DNA of 64,000 nt from Anadara kagoshimensis. Lineage: Eukaryota; Mollusca; Bivalvia; Arcoida; Arcidae. The stretch covers positions 32,333,245 to 32,397,244 of the forward strand of contig CM037862.1 in assembly GCA_021292105.1 (NCBI GenBank), in the 5' to 3' direction. Position numbers and translations under genes: made by a program. The notes beneath the pieces are model-generated. The model had not been told where the DNA came from. It did no database searches and saw nothing but the letters and a program-made list of their open reading frames with translations. Each line of letters begins with the position of its first letter. Within the stretch, counting starts at the first letter, position 1. Shown piece by piece: positions 46,853 through 59,124 of this stretch.

Positions 46853-49800
46853 TTTCGTGAAAATATACTTTATTTGTCCTATTGTTCTGGATCAAGTTGG
46901 ATTTAAATGTAATTCACCCTACAGGTAATTATATAAATCGTGCATGTCTTCGATCCGGAGCTGTGTTCACTATTCATTAAAACATTTTGTGGTATGTAAG
47001 AGTTATGTGGAATGCCATAACCAAGAATAATAGAATAATTTTAATTGTATTTAACCAAATTCTTCAAAAAGTTAAGCTATACTGTGAAGAAACTTCTATA
47101 GAAAAAATAATATATTTTTTTTCTTTATATCAAAATTTAACATAAAATATAACATGTATCTACAAAGTTGATTTTAAATACATTACTAAACGACACCAGA
47201 ATGAAGTGATACCAGATATCGTCATAAACCAACATTACTCAATGTTGATCAATTTTGTGTCCCGTGCTGTTCTTAACAGAATAGTGTAAGATGTCGGAGC
47301 AGTCTCTGATATCTAACGGGAAGGTGGTTCATTATATCCGTGATGGATGTTTTGACCACTCGCCCTTTCGGGGGCGCTCTCTCAATTCGTATACTATTTC
47401 TGACTTTTTACTTTCCTGATTTCTTTCTGTCTTGTATTGTACAGTTGGTGTTCTATTGCTTACAATAGCCATCATCTGCCCCTGGACTACTGTTGCCTAG
47501 TGGTTCAGGGTTAAACTCTACTGGGTTACGGTTGCCTAGTGGTTAAAGCACAAATCTTTAATCACATGGCGTCCGTAGTCCAGGGTTCCACTTGGTCAGT
47601 GGGTATCTTCTGTTCCTGGGCTACGGTTGCCTAGTGGTTAAAGCCTTTAATCACAGGGTGCCTAATAAACCCTGCTGTTTAATGGCATCAGCGCAACACA
47701 GACAACATTTCTGCACCTTAGCCTATAGCTGGTGACGTCTCGATGTAAGTATAATATTCTTTACTGGTATGTAAAACGCTATCACTCAACTTTTAAAGTT
47801 TTAAACGTATATATCTGTTGCCAATTTGCCCTTCAAAATAATGTGCGAAAAAAACTTATCAGGAGTTGAGCAACACATGAAGAACGGCTGATAAATTGCT
47901 GATGTGGAGTAAAAGAACGGACTATCCTCTTTCCTTGGAGTTAATCTCTGGCGTTTTTTTTTTTTTTTTTTTTTTTTTATTTCATACTTGTTCAAATCAT
48001 TATCAATAATAATCCGTCCTCTGGCCGATACTGGTTGCCATGGTACCAATATGCATACGCTTTGTGAAAATTAGTTTGTAGCAGATCGGGAGGCGTGGAC
48101 CACATGAACATTAAGAGTAATTTATATGTAAGAATATGATTTTTTTGTGTGACTAAAACAATATACAACCAATCGACCACCCTTCTTATCCATGATATTA
48201 TTAATCTCTGAACTAGTGTGTGAACTAATTTTCACCATTAATACGCCTTGACTTAATATAAAAAGCATTATGTAACAGTGTGTATGTGTGCAGGGGCGAA
48301 GCTGGGTCCGAGATATCGTGTAGGCACAGACGCATGATGGGCAGAGTGCCGATGGGAGTGGGTGCGGGAGGAGTTGGGGGGGGTTCCGGGAAATTTTAAA
48401 ATATTAAATAGAAAAACACGCAATTCAGAGTGTTTTAATGTCTTTATAACACATTGTATGCATGGCCGTAACTAGGGCTTGGTTGTATGTGAGGCAGAAA
48501 TTTAATGCGCTGAAGGCGCGTCTCACCAGGGGGGTCCGGGGGCATGCCCCCCTGAAAATTTTTAAAACTTTAAGCCAAATTCCTACATTTTCCTGGCATT
48601 TAAAAGGCTAAAAGGTGTTTACTCAATTCATGTATTTTGATATCAAATTGGGTTGTAACTGAAAATAAAATATTTGATAGCCCCAAAGTCATAGAAGCCC
48701 GGTATAAAAAAAGAAAGAAGGGAATGATCTGAAAAAATAGATCAAGTTGATAAAGCTTCAAGTGTAATGCCAAAGTTTGAACTAGCATCTCCGGATGTAT
48801 TGGATATGTTCATCTAGTCAGTTGTGGTGAAATTCTTCAATGAGGCACCGAAGTGCCGCCTACCAAGAGTGACTTAACGTCCTCTATAAAAATAAATTCT
48901 GTAAATGGTGTAGTTAAACATCATGTGTTGCATTTAAATCTTCCCTTATGACTTTTTTTACATACATAAAGAAGAAATGGGTTTTTTTCCAAAGTTTTAG
49001 AATATGTAGATTAAAAAAAAGCTGAGTTACTTGTTAGTGACAGCTATAATGACGACTGAAGATTTTCATCTAATAACTACATGACACTAAATCGGACATA
49101 CTGATCGAGTCGACTAATCTATTCATCAATGTCAAAAGCAAGTGGGATTTTTCTAATTCCAGTTCTGTCCCACTTCTTAAGGACTTTTTCAGGACAAACG
49201 TTTCCAATAACATCATCACGATGAATATGTAACAGTGACAGGCTACAGAACCGAGTTCCAGTCATTGTTGATCTATTCCACACTTTCAGTCGTCTCATGG
49301 CAGAGAATGATCTCTCGCATGGGCATGAACCTGCAGGGATAGTGAGTAAAAGTTTGACTATAATGTGAATATTCGGATACAATGTCTTGTCTGCTAATGG
49401 CATGGTATGATATCTAGCAGAGATTTTGCATCTAAATTGCCGTTTCTGCATCTAGTTAACCACCTATCAATCTCTTGAGGAAAGTTGTCGGAATATGGCA
49501 AATCCGCACCTATACGTGTACTATCAACTATCTCTGGGGTAATCTTGTCAATGTTACATGAGATCAAATACGACCCATAAAACAACGGTTTTATTTCCTC
49601 TGGGAAACGAGAATTTATATGGGCAAGTTTTTTTTATTGTTATTGTCTGTTCCCATAAAATTTTAAATCGGTTAAAAAAAAAAAAAAAAAAAAAAAAATC
49701 GGCAGAATTCTAGGTGAGGCAACTGCCTCACTTGCCTCAATGGTAGTTACGGCCATGGTATGCTATAAAAACTTTATACCGAAATCGTTAATTAAAAGAT

Positions 49801-52606
49801 TTTTTTCTTATTTCAGTGGATTGCTGTCAAATGATTTTTCATAGCAGGATGTTTCTCTGATTTGTGTTTTTGAAAACGCTTAGTGCCTCGCCATAGTCTA
49901 TGTTAGATGCGGTAGCTCAGTTGGTTCAGTGCTCGCTTCGTATGTGGAAGGTCGGGGTTCGAATACCGGCCAGGCAGAGTGGTAGTCTTCAGCAATTATA
50001 GATGAAAATCACCGATCCTTTGGATGAGATCTTTAAAAAACCGATGCTCTTGGCACGGTAAGCGTGACACGCGAAAAACACTCACTGCACATTTCCCTAC
50101 ACGCACTAGAAACTTGTATTAATTAAATTAAATTTAATTTAATTCTTAATACATTGACATATTTGTCAAAATAATGTGTAGGCACGTGCCTTTTGGCCTT
50201 AAGGCAGTTACATCCCTGTTGAAAAAAGAAAGAAAATATTATGTCCTGTTACCCTATGCAGCGGATATTCCCTGGCATTCGCCGCACAACAACCAGAAAA
50301 GATTACCTACCCTTCCATTGTCATAATCATTCAGTCTTATCTTCTTGCCGGGAAATAGAGATGGCAACAGCAAGTCATTTTTGACAGCAGACGACATGAC
50401 GTTCCCCGACACCACGTGATATTTCAGTACATTTGCCAGTAGTGAATGGTCAGTAAGTATACCTCTCAATGTGTCTGCTGGTACGTGTGCAAATGCTGAA
50501 TCTACTGGGGCAAATATGGTAAAATTGCCTGAAATTAAAACAAATTATACTTCTAACTTTACGACATCATAAAATATAATGATTTTATGCGAAAGGCTAC
50601 ATTTTGAACTTTATGAAAAACGTGATGACTTCAATTTTTCTATTGTCAACTTTCCATTTCTATGCAGCAATTTACCTGCTTTTCCTGTAATGGTTTATTT
50701 GTTTCCCAATTAATACACTATACACTATGGTACAGCTTGTTCCAACTACGGGAACTTTGTACAACGAAGCAGGCTCTTTGCATATTGTTGCTCCAGGGAT
50801 ATTGCAAGCCTAGGCGTATCAGGACCGGCCCTCAAAAAGTTTCATTTCACAGTATAGTTGATAAATTTGATTCTCTGTGTCCAGGATAGCCCTGGATATA
50901 TTTGACGTCCCATAGTTCCATGTTCATTTCACATAATTTTGATTACACACGTGGCGGGTGTAGCTAGCTAAACAGGAGGTGCTCACCCTTCCGGAGCATC
51001 CCGCCTGACTTGCCCGATGGGAGTTCACGTGTCTAACTTGACTTGTCAGTTCCAAAGATTTTACTTTGCTTCTGGATTGTGATTAGGACATGGGTTAGTA
51101 TGATTGTTTGTTTTTGATTAATTAAGTCCTAATTGTTTTTGGGGACAAATGCATAGTTGTAAAATAGGGATGGTTAAGGCCCACCACAGAACCGAACCCT
51201 TACTCTAGCCGGAAGTTTATAATCAATGACCTCCATATATGTTAATCTGCCATGTTTTGCTGCTTAGTTCGGCTGTTTTATTTTATCGCTGTTGTCTTGG
51301 CAATAGACAAGTGCGTTTGTATACAATGCCACGTGTTATCAGTGGTTCTAACTATATGGTTATCTCATATCTAATTTGTTTGTTGTATCGTGTTATAGGT
51401 TGTACTGGTCATTGGCAAGTTTGTCTTACATCTTTATTATAAAGACATTAAAAAACGACCTATGCAGAAGCCACATGTATAAGAAATATCCAGATATGAA
51501 TTTATAGTAGATGTAAACGGTTTTACAAGGTCTTGGATTTGGACCAAATTCGCAATACTGTAATACTTGTATATGTTGAATAACACCCATGGTGCCAAGA
51601 AAAATGGACTTTAAGGACATGTGGTATTTATAACTTTTCTGTTTGTTTAAATCTGAAGCAAAGGGTATAATTACCAAAGTGGTCTTTATGTAGAGATAGT
51701 GATTATATCAGGTTTTTATATCTATAGTTTCTTTGTAAATTAGTTTGTTACAACTCCAATACCAACAGGAGTTCTAAGAAACTGCTTTAAAATATGTCGT
51801 GCTGACACAGTAGCGGGATTGACGTCAAATCCATCGATTCAAACAATGAAATATGTCATTATATGCCCTTTACGGAACTTACTTGATATTTAACACATTG
51901 GGAAATTAATATTCGCTACATATTCATCAATATTTATTTGCTTAACGTCAACCATAATAAAACTGTTTCCGCTCTATGCCGTGCTATTTGATTAAAAATC
52001 AAAGTATTTGGTAAAATGCAATTTGTATCACATCTGCAGGAACCAACAATGGCGTTTTTACCTTTTGACTTTATTAGCAACTATTATATCTGTCACTCAA
52101 AGGTCACGATATTTAATCAGCGACTGTTTTGTGGAATGTTTCAACTGAATAACATAGAAATAGCCACAAAAACAACTTTATGTATAAAACAGAAATATAA
52201 ACTCCATAAAGATATCACTGATTATAAAACCAGACATAATGATGGCAAAACAGTATCCACTGATCCGGGCAGACAGTGGTACGATATCCAGTGATTCCGG
52301 CAGACAGTGGTACAGTATCCAGTGAATCCGACAGACAGTGGTACGGTATCCAATGATTCCGACAAACAGAAGACAGTTTCCAAATGCTAGCCCATTTATA
52401 TTGATTCTAATAATAAATCTAACATTTTGACAAATACACTTACCCCCATGTTTGATCGTGTTTGTGAGCCCGGCCTGTTTGATTAAGTTGACAAGTGAGT
52501 GAGCTCCTGAATTCTGTGCTAACTCAATGAGGTCCATGCCTTCAACCAGAGTTTGATAAAAACTCGCCAAAATTAGAAAACTCGCGATTTTAATTATAAT
52601 CCTCAT
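43763..52606 (-). CDS. Secreted two-domain fasciclin (FAS1) protein, complete six-exon gene
   Basis: Exons in transcript order: 52606-52444, 50528-50311, 46006-45817, 45523-45425, 44847-44740, 43899-43763. The sum is 915 nt (304 aa plus TAG), with frame kept at every GT/AG junction. The first 23 residues are a clear signal peptide. FAS1 domain 1 shows NFTIFAPVDSAFAHVP, the YH motif (KYHVVSG) and NGVIHLIDRVMFP. Domain 2 shows PLTIFAPLDAAF, NYHIIKG and NGVIHVIDHVLLP. FAS1 proteins such as TGFBI and periostin are extracellular adhesion or matrix proteins, but this one has only two domains and no EMI domain. No membrane anchor follows domain 2. Domain 2 lacks some of the middle found in domain 1, so the two copies have diverged. 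Confidence 0.92.
44033..44067. repeat. (CT)n microsatellite
   Basis: A CT tract in the last intron of the FAS1 gene. Confidence 0.95.
46436..46535. repeat. Dispersed G-rich repeat, copy 1
   Basis: AGCTGGGTCCGAGATATCG, GCATGATG and GCCGATGGGAGTGGGTGCGG occur in the same order at 48300-48370. A poly-G of about 17 bases precedes it. Confidence 0.65.
46808..46852. repeat. (TG)n microsatellite
   Basis: A TG tract of about 44 bases in intron 2 of the FAS1 gene. Confidence 0.95.
47488..47790 (+). repeat. SINE-like repeat with triplicated A-box-like head
   Basis: GTTGCCTAGTGGTT(A/C) occurs at about 47488, 47530 and 47625. Two copies continue AAAGC and then CTTTAATCACA. The tail (ctggtgacgtctcgatgtaa, ggtatgtaaaacgctatcac) resembles the family A tail. 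Confidence 0.55.
48293..48395. repeat. Dispersed G-rich repeat, copy 2
   Basis: Begins CAGGGGCGAAGCTGGGTCCG, which looks like a hAT-type terminus. It shares its body with 46436-46535 and carries a 13-base insertion (gtgtaggcacaga) relative to it. Confidence 0.65.
48461..49757. mobile_element. Decayed hAT transposon, about 1.3 kb
   Basis: The left end CATGGCCGTAACTA and right end TAGTTACGGCCATG are perfect inverted repeats of 14 bp if offset by one base. GTATG lies outside both ends. It contains a hAT C-terminal domain on the minus strand, a poly-A tract at 49673-49698 and the subterminal block ggggggtccgggggcatgcc. It sits inside intron 2 of the FAS1 gene. Confidence 0.75.
49119..49585 (-). 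pseudogene. hAT transposase C-terminal remnant (frameshifted)
   Basis: One frame (49585-49394) gives LPYSDNFPQEIDRWLTRCRN. A second frame (49451-49119) gives SCPCERSFSAMRRLKVWNRS and FCSLSLLHIHRD, the hAT dimerisation motif. The two parts belong together but need a frame change near 49400-49450. The N-terminal transposase is absent, so it is dead. Confidence 0.72.
49910..50125 (+). repeat. tRNA-derived SINE, family A (head preserved)
   Basis: GCGGTAGCTCAGTTGGTTCA carries the A box and GGTCGGGGTTCGAATACC the B box of RNA polymerase III promoters. The body (gatctttaaaaaaccgatgc) matches family A. The anticodon region (TTCGTATGTGG) and the missing 3' acceptor stem argue against a working tRNA gene. 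Confidence 0.65.
50945..51125. repeat. Dispersed repeat, family C (longest copy)
   Basis: GTGTAGCTAGCTAAACAGGA, GGTGCTCACCCTTCCGGAGC and GGATTGTGATTAGGACATGG match copies at 16995 and 23550. Confidence 0.6.
52255..52373. repeat. 32-bp tandem array, about 3.7 units
   Basis: The word CAGACAGTGGTACGATATCC plus AGTGATTCCGG repeats with small changes just downstream of FAS1 exon 1 on the gene strand. Confidence 0.85.
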
Positions 52607-53336
52607 TTTGAAATTTTACGATTTGATCAGACGCTTAGTAGGTTTACTTAGAAATAACCAGAATTTTAAGTCGGCGGATTTAAATACAATTTGATAATTT
52701 ATATAATTGTAGTGTTATCTAGTCACGTTCAAAGACATAATGCCATCAAGAGAAACGGACATGACCCACGTGTTCAGAACGTATACTGATAATGTAAGGG
52801 TCTAACACACGGTTCAAAAACCATACATATGATTTTGGTCCAAGGATCTTCGATGTCATGAATGTTATCGATCTTAAGCCATTTTTTATTATTATTCTGT
52901 GTTTAAAAGTTTGATTTATACATTTTGTTGTGTTGCAGTTTTGGTTGCTCTTGTCAATGTCAAATTAATTTCAGACTAATTTAGACTTAATTAAGGTGTT
53001 TCATAATCATTGTATTTTATGACCTCTCCTCTTTTGTTACTACATTGCATTCAGTACTCATTTTCATAAATTATTTGATAACAAATGCGATTTTCAATTT
53101 TTTCATAAAACAAAGATACTTCGGTAGATTTATTACTTGTAATATTTCACGATGTAACATTGCAATTTGGTTACAAGTTTAGGCGCCATGTCAACAGTGG
53201 AGATTTAAAACTTTTAATCCAGTGTTTTCGAATCCCGTGGCCATTTTCAAAAGCTAATGTTATGAGCGTTCACAATTCTTTGAATCTTCTGGTCTATATT
53301 AAAATTGACTTATAGTCGTGATGTAGTTTAATTGTT

Positions 53337-56300
53337 TTAAATTGTGTTATTTGAGTTTTCTTTCTTTCTTTCACAGCTCTGGATTTCATTCTCTTCGGAG
53401 GTTTCGTCAATTTTCTCTTCGGGGGTTTCGTCACTTTTCCCTCTAGGGGTTTCGTCAATTTTCTCTTCGGGGTTTTCGTCACTTTTCCCTGTAGGATTTT
53501 GGTCACTACTCTCTGTAATCTCCAACTGCTGGTTATTGGCGATCATAGATATTGTCACTTGACCATTTTTCTCCAAAGCTTTCGCCGCTTTCTTCTTGTC
53601 AAATCTGTTTTTCTGGATACTGCGCCATATATCAGCCACTTTGACAAAGACAAGCGACATTAGAAGCGCAGAAGCGAAAGTCAGAAATATTGGCGCAACA
53701 ATACCAGCATCTGAAAATAAAAAATATAAAATTTTATAGATTAACCATGTATTTAACAATAATCACAGTTACTAAAGTCACACCACAATGAAATCTGATT
53801 GTAAAGGAAAATTAAATAAAAAAAAATTATTACAAATCAAATTTAAAAAAACGACTCCTCGGGTTTAGCCAATCGATAACCTGTCGCCACAGTAATTATA
53901 TTTTGCCACATAATTTGTCATAAATAGCCATTTATAGTTAAATATATTGATTTACAAACGCAATGTGTTCCGGACATTTTATATCTATGTTATTCAGAGA
54001 AAAAACTGATAAAATATCCATTGACCAGTTTAAGTATAACTAGAAAAACTGTGAGCCACAAGCTCACAAAAAATACCCCCGCTCCCCCCACATAAAAAAT
54101 CTATCAGATCAAATTTTTAAATAGGAGGTGCATATCTATATTATATCACAAAGATTTGTGAAAGTTTCATGAAAATCCATTGAAGGGTTTAGGAGAAGTT
54201 GCGGATAAGAGATAGGTACCCTAAGGTGTAACGGAAGGACGGACGGACACACGGACGGACACCCCTATCACTATATACCCCCCATTTTTTAAACGAGGGG
54301 TATAAAAATACTAGTACCCGTGGATTTTTTCACATTTGTACGTTTTGTCTTGGTAGCTTTAACTATAAGAATATCTGAATGAGCACTTACGATCATATGT
54401 CTTCTCAGCAGTAACCCTCAGCTTGAAACTTGACTTGGATACATTCTTGGATGAACTATTGGTCTCTCTCCTTCTTTTGTCATCAACTTGTATGTCAAAA
54501 TACTGGTTAGAATCAGCACAAACCTTTTTGGGTTTCTTGTCCAAACACGAAAATGTCTACAAAGATGGTGAAACAGCATCGTATAAATCCAAACTTTATT
54601 GAAACAAACCACTTATTTGGGCAGTGTACAGACAATGCAATATAAATTTGACATGAAGATGCTTGTCGTGTTCGAATTGCCTTAATATTAAGAGAGAGAA
54701 TCATTGCAATGTGTAAATACAGACAATGGAGTATGCCAGCGGACTATGTGATCAATACCTCTTAACGTTTGTGCTGGACGTTTTGGAAAACGTTTACGTC
54801 GAAATTTCCCGGAGTAACGTCAAAAACTAAAAACGTGAATTGAAGCGATTCAATCCCCAATGGAAATATTTGTTCCGCAGAAACGTTACGCGGTATCAAG
54901 TGGTATGCTGGCGAACCCCGTTTAAAGTTTGGTTGGTTTGTTAAATGTTGCTTAACGTCGCATTAGCAATTATCAGCTATTCGCGACGAGAACTATTTTA
55001 TTAATTTCTATGGATTAATCTATGAACAAGTTTTTGTATGTATGTGAAGTGCAGTGCGAGTGTGTTTTATGGTCTGGTCTGTACTAGCGCGCACTCAGGG
55101 CGACTTTAACGTGCCAGCTCACAGAGTCATTACGTCACAGAAAAGCGTACCTGACTTCCCCTGCCCATTATACTGATACCAGGTGAACCAGTAAAGGTCA
55201 ACGGCAAGGAAAGGATTCCCGTTTAAAGGATTCCTTATGTGTCAAGAGGTAGAATAAAAATTTTAAGGATTTCGGAAATAAAATTCGGCATTATACCAGG
55301 AACAAAACGGTTTAAATGTTTTGTTACAAAGTTTTATTTACTTTTTTCTATAAGTCCTGTTTGAAACCAAATGAATTTACATGAGCTATTATTACCATTA
55401 CCCATTTGCTTATTATGCATATACGTGAAATGACATCCATTGGCTATATATAACTTCTATAGCCGTATAAGGCAAACCAATAATAGCGCGCCAGTATTAT
55501 TCAGTTTCCGTACTTCCAAACCATTCTAAATCAACTCAAGCCCTATTTTTCAAATAACATTGCAATACAAACACGTGTCACCTACCATATTAGGCTCACT
55601 GCTGTAACCAAAGTAATATTCCAAACTTATTCCACAGTCTATGACATCGTACTCCAATGTTTCCACGCATATTTTGTATTTATCAAGTACATAGAAACCT
55701 TTACCAAGGAAACCATATTTACAGCATATGATTGGCTCGCCACTGTAGACAACCTCAAAGTACTCCAGTGCGTCTAGGGTGTAGATTTTGTAGGAGGTAC
55801 AGAACGCCAATGAGGACTCGGAGCAGCCATCGTTACCAAGTGATGTTTCAACTGTAAACAATTTGTAAACTTATTTCAACATGCAAGTAACATCCAAACA
55901 AAATACAAATTTTATAATGGTTTTTCTTCAAACACTTTTACTGTACATCCATTATCTTAATGGCTCATTACTACAACTATGTAATGATTATATTTCGCGG
56001 AGGTTTTAATTCCGCTGTATTCACGATCAAGTGCTTCTGCGAAAATAAAACCTCCCCAAAATAAAGTCTGTATACGCGAGTTTCTAGAACGCGAAAATAA
56101 CAAAGTGAATAAATCCACTATCGCCAAACCGCTTGGGTTTTTAATCATTTCCTATAAATAATACAGGTTGGGCAATTCAAGCAAAAATACATCCAATACA
56201 GTATTATTACTGGCTTATAGATACACAAACTCGATAAAAATATAAATATAAAAAAGGTCGGTTACTTCGGACTTTGATAATAAAATCAAATTAATATGTG

Positions 56301-56526
56301 TTAATGTCATGTTAGGGAATATCTGAATATTTACATGTACGTCAGAAGATCAGCTTAAAACGAATGACGATATCTATAACTTGGTGACTCAGTGAAGAAT
56401 TAAAATGTGCAGTATGTGTCATTATGATACCAGTACTAGAAACATACCTATTGTTGTGTAAGAGTCCATTTTATTCATGTTCACCCCCAAAACAAAGAGG
56501 GAAGCAACCAGGCTTATACAAAACAT
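53337..56526 (-). CDS. Unrecognised single-pass type I membrane protein, complete four-exon gene
   Basis: Exons in transcript order: 56526-56448, 55851-55586, 54556-54391, 53710-53337. The sum is 885 nt (294 aa plus stop), with consistent phases 1, 0 and 1. The start MFCISLVASLFVLGV is a signal peptide. The ectodomain has about ten cysteines (including GCSE, FCTS, ICCKYG, KICVE, VIDCG) and many aromatic residues, followed by a basic and Ser-rich stretch (DDKRRRETNSSSKN). One membrane helix (AGIVAPIFLTFASALLMSL) lies at about residue 173. The cytosolic tail ends with two near-identical acidic repeats of 20 residues built from KSDE(T/N)PEEKIDETP. I do not recognise the family. Receptor-like topology is all that can be said. 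Confidence 0.8.
54050..54305. repeat. Probable dispersed repeat ending in GGACGGAC run
   Basis: Starts TGAGCCACAAGCTCACAAAA (a small palindrome), continues caaagatttgtgaaagtttc and ends with (GGAC)n and ACGAGGGGTATAAAAATA. The style is that of interspersed repeats, and only a short similar string exists at 2650. It lies in the last intron of the membrane-protein gene. Confidence 0.4.
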
Positions 56527-56744
56527 TTTGATAAATGTATGTATCTGTCGAAAAAAATCGTTTTAACGTCAGTTATAGGTTAAAATGTAAGTTAACACTT
56601 TCAATGAACTATATATTAATAATTCATATGCTGTAAATCATTACAATTAGCCGCGAAACTATCTGGCTCTATATTCTAATTGAGTTACAAATAACGTCTT
56701 GTAAATACATAATGTCTGCATATATTTATCTCCATTCAGATTGT

Positions 56745-56855
56745 CGGAACCGCGTTGACTTAGTGGTTAAAGTGTTGGCTTTCAAGCCCAAGGTATCTTA
56801 CCTCTTTGGATTCTACATCGGGCGATCCCAAGGAATGCTGTGGGTTCGACCATTG
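56745..56855 (+). repeat. tRNA-like head of a SINE-type repeat
   Basis: GACTTAGTGGTTAAAGTGTT resembles a D-arm/A-box. TTGGCTTTCAAGCCCAA could fold as an anticodon arm, and GTGGGTTCGACC at about 56830 is B-box-like. Spacing and stems do not make a clean tRNA. Confidence 0.4.
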
Positions 56856-59120
56856 TTAACCGCAATCGAGAACTAGATTTTTCTTGTACCTATCATTAAT
56901 CGTCTTGAAACAAATGCAAAACTGGAATTCATCATATATATTTTCAAAAATATTGGAACAAAGCTGCTCAGAGGAAAATTCGATTACCTGAGAACTTGTA
57001 ATCAAGAACTTACCCGTGAAATCTTGAACGTACACGCAACCGTATTCTATAGTATGGAACTAAACGACCTCAGTCTTTTAAAACAGGAACAACGGATAAT
57101 GAAAAATAAATATAATTATTGATGTTTGGAATTTTTCTGATGCTCTCTATAAAAACTACAAATAAGAAAGGCGGGGATAAGTGAAACATATAAAAGTGTA
57201 GGATGAATAAGATGCGAATGTAACCTGCACTGATACATCTGAAGATAAATATAAAAAAACACTTTGGAGACTTTACTTAGCGGTTAAAAATGGAAATAAT
57301 TTTACACGTGATTGTGAATAAGACTTCCGCATTTGTTAAAGATGGGGCCTTACATAACCCACCCACAGAACAAGATAAACTCGTATACATTCGTGGGTGT
57401 ATCTCTGTTGTCAAGTGACATGTTATTCTTACGGCCAATGTCAATTTCACAACTCATAGAAACTAAATTTTAATTTACTGTTTATGTTAAGATCGTGAAT
57501 GTTGTTTCCTTTCAAGTTTTCCAGTAATCAATTTCAATTTCGCAACAACTAACTAAATCAAATATAAGTTTAAAGAAAATGAAATTGAATATGATACTGT
57601 ATATGTTTACATCGTGGTGTCAATTTCCTTTGAAAATTCAATATTTAAACTTCCGAATTTTTCGTCTAAATTAAAAATGTCTATGTTGTCAAGAAAACAT
57701 GCTAGTTCAACTTCACAACATATATATATAATTCTGACGGTAATTATATAATCGACGTCGACAAAATGATAATCTGCATCCTATTTATTTCTTAAGTTAA
57801 GCGTTAAAAACGATAAATTACATGCAATTTCAACCAAATATGCGTATCCAAACTAACGGAAATGAAACATCTTTATTTGTACCGTGATGTCGATTTCCTC
57901 CCAAATTTCAATTTATATGACTTCTTTACTGTAGTATTAAAGGAATGTAGGTATCTTCCATGCCTAGGATGTTGATTTCATAACCACATTTAAGTTCCAT
58001 TTTCACTTGTAAACAACTTTTACATGATAAAATTTTGAACCAAAATACATCAAATTGGCATGTAATTAATAAGTTTAAATTCCTATACTTCTGTTTCTTA
58101 AAGTGCTGTTGACAAGATATACTTTTATTTCTGACGGACGGATCCCACTGGCGATTTTCGTTTGGTTTTCATAAGCAAAAATTTAAATCCTCATGTTTTA
58201 CAATATTTCTATCAAGTGTAGACATAATATGTTTTAAACAGACATGTTAGTAGAATCTTGACTTTACATTGGTTAATCATATTTTGATGTAGCCAAATTT
58301 CTGTACAATAAACTGCCGTTGTCTGAGGTTATAATTAAAAAAGCAATTTCATGAGCTTGTTAAAGTGTGCTGGGTATGCAAACAGGTTTATAGAAACAGA
58401 AAGATGGGAGCACACCCGACTTTAGATTGATGTAGGCCTACCTGTAAATGATTTTGTATTTTAAAAGATATTTAACTAAACACTATTTAAGTAAGCCTCG
58501 TCCCATTTTGCTGGGGGTGACGACAGAAAAATGTTGAGCAGAAAACATTTTTTAAGATTTGTAACTTGCCAGTGAACAAGTAAATCTGGAATAGAACAAA
58601 TAAGCCCCATTTAAGAACAGAAATAAAAAAAGAGAAAGTGGAACTGGGTTGGCCACACTCAGAAAACTACCAAACAACATCATACGGTAAGCATAAGAAT
58701 GGAATCCACAAGAAAACTGGACAAATAGGAAGACTACAGCAGAGTTTGCAGTGACAGCAGAATTCAAAACGGCAAAGCTATCTCGGGGAGAAATTTAAAT
58801 TAAGAACAATGTACAAAATCGCTCAAATGGAAAAATATTGTGTTGGCCTTTTTTTCGAGGAACTATATGATTGAATTCTAAATGCGACAGAAGAACTCCG
58901 AATAAAATTTAGCTTATTTAGAATGCAAAAAATTATTGCTAATAGTCACATACTCCATCATTTAATCTCGCCTGCTCTACTTTCAATCTTGCATTCTTAA
59001 GGGTACGTAGTCAATTCATAATTACTAAGGCATGATCAGTCAAATGAACGAATTTTTCTATATCAGTACATACTCGTATATAATGTTAGCAACGGAAGCT
59101 ACAATAATAATTTCTTTGTC
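56856..59120. other. Gene-free stretch
   Basis: Upstream region of the membrane-protein gene. AT-rich with no domain, exon chain or clear repeat seen. Confidence 0.5.
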
Positions 59121-59124
59121 TTTG

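Noticed and set aside
49910..49985. Functional tRNA gene
   Set aside because: A and B boxes are present but a full cloverleaf with matching acceptor stem is not seen, and a SINE body follows.
53344..53562. Plus-strand open frame rich in SSIFSSGVSSLF
   Set aside because: It is the antisense shadow of the acidic tail repeat of the membrane-protein gene.
56745..56830. Functional tRNA gene
   Set aside because: The D-arm and anticodon-arm-like parts are present, but the T-arm spacing is wrong and the ends do not pair.
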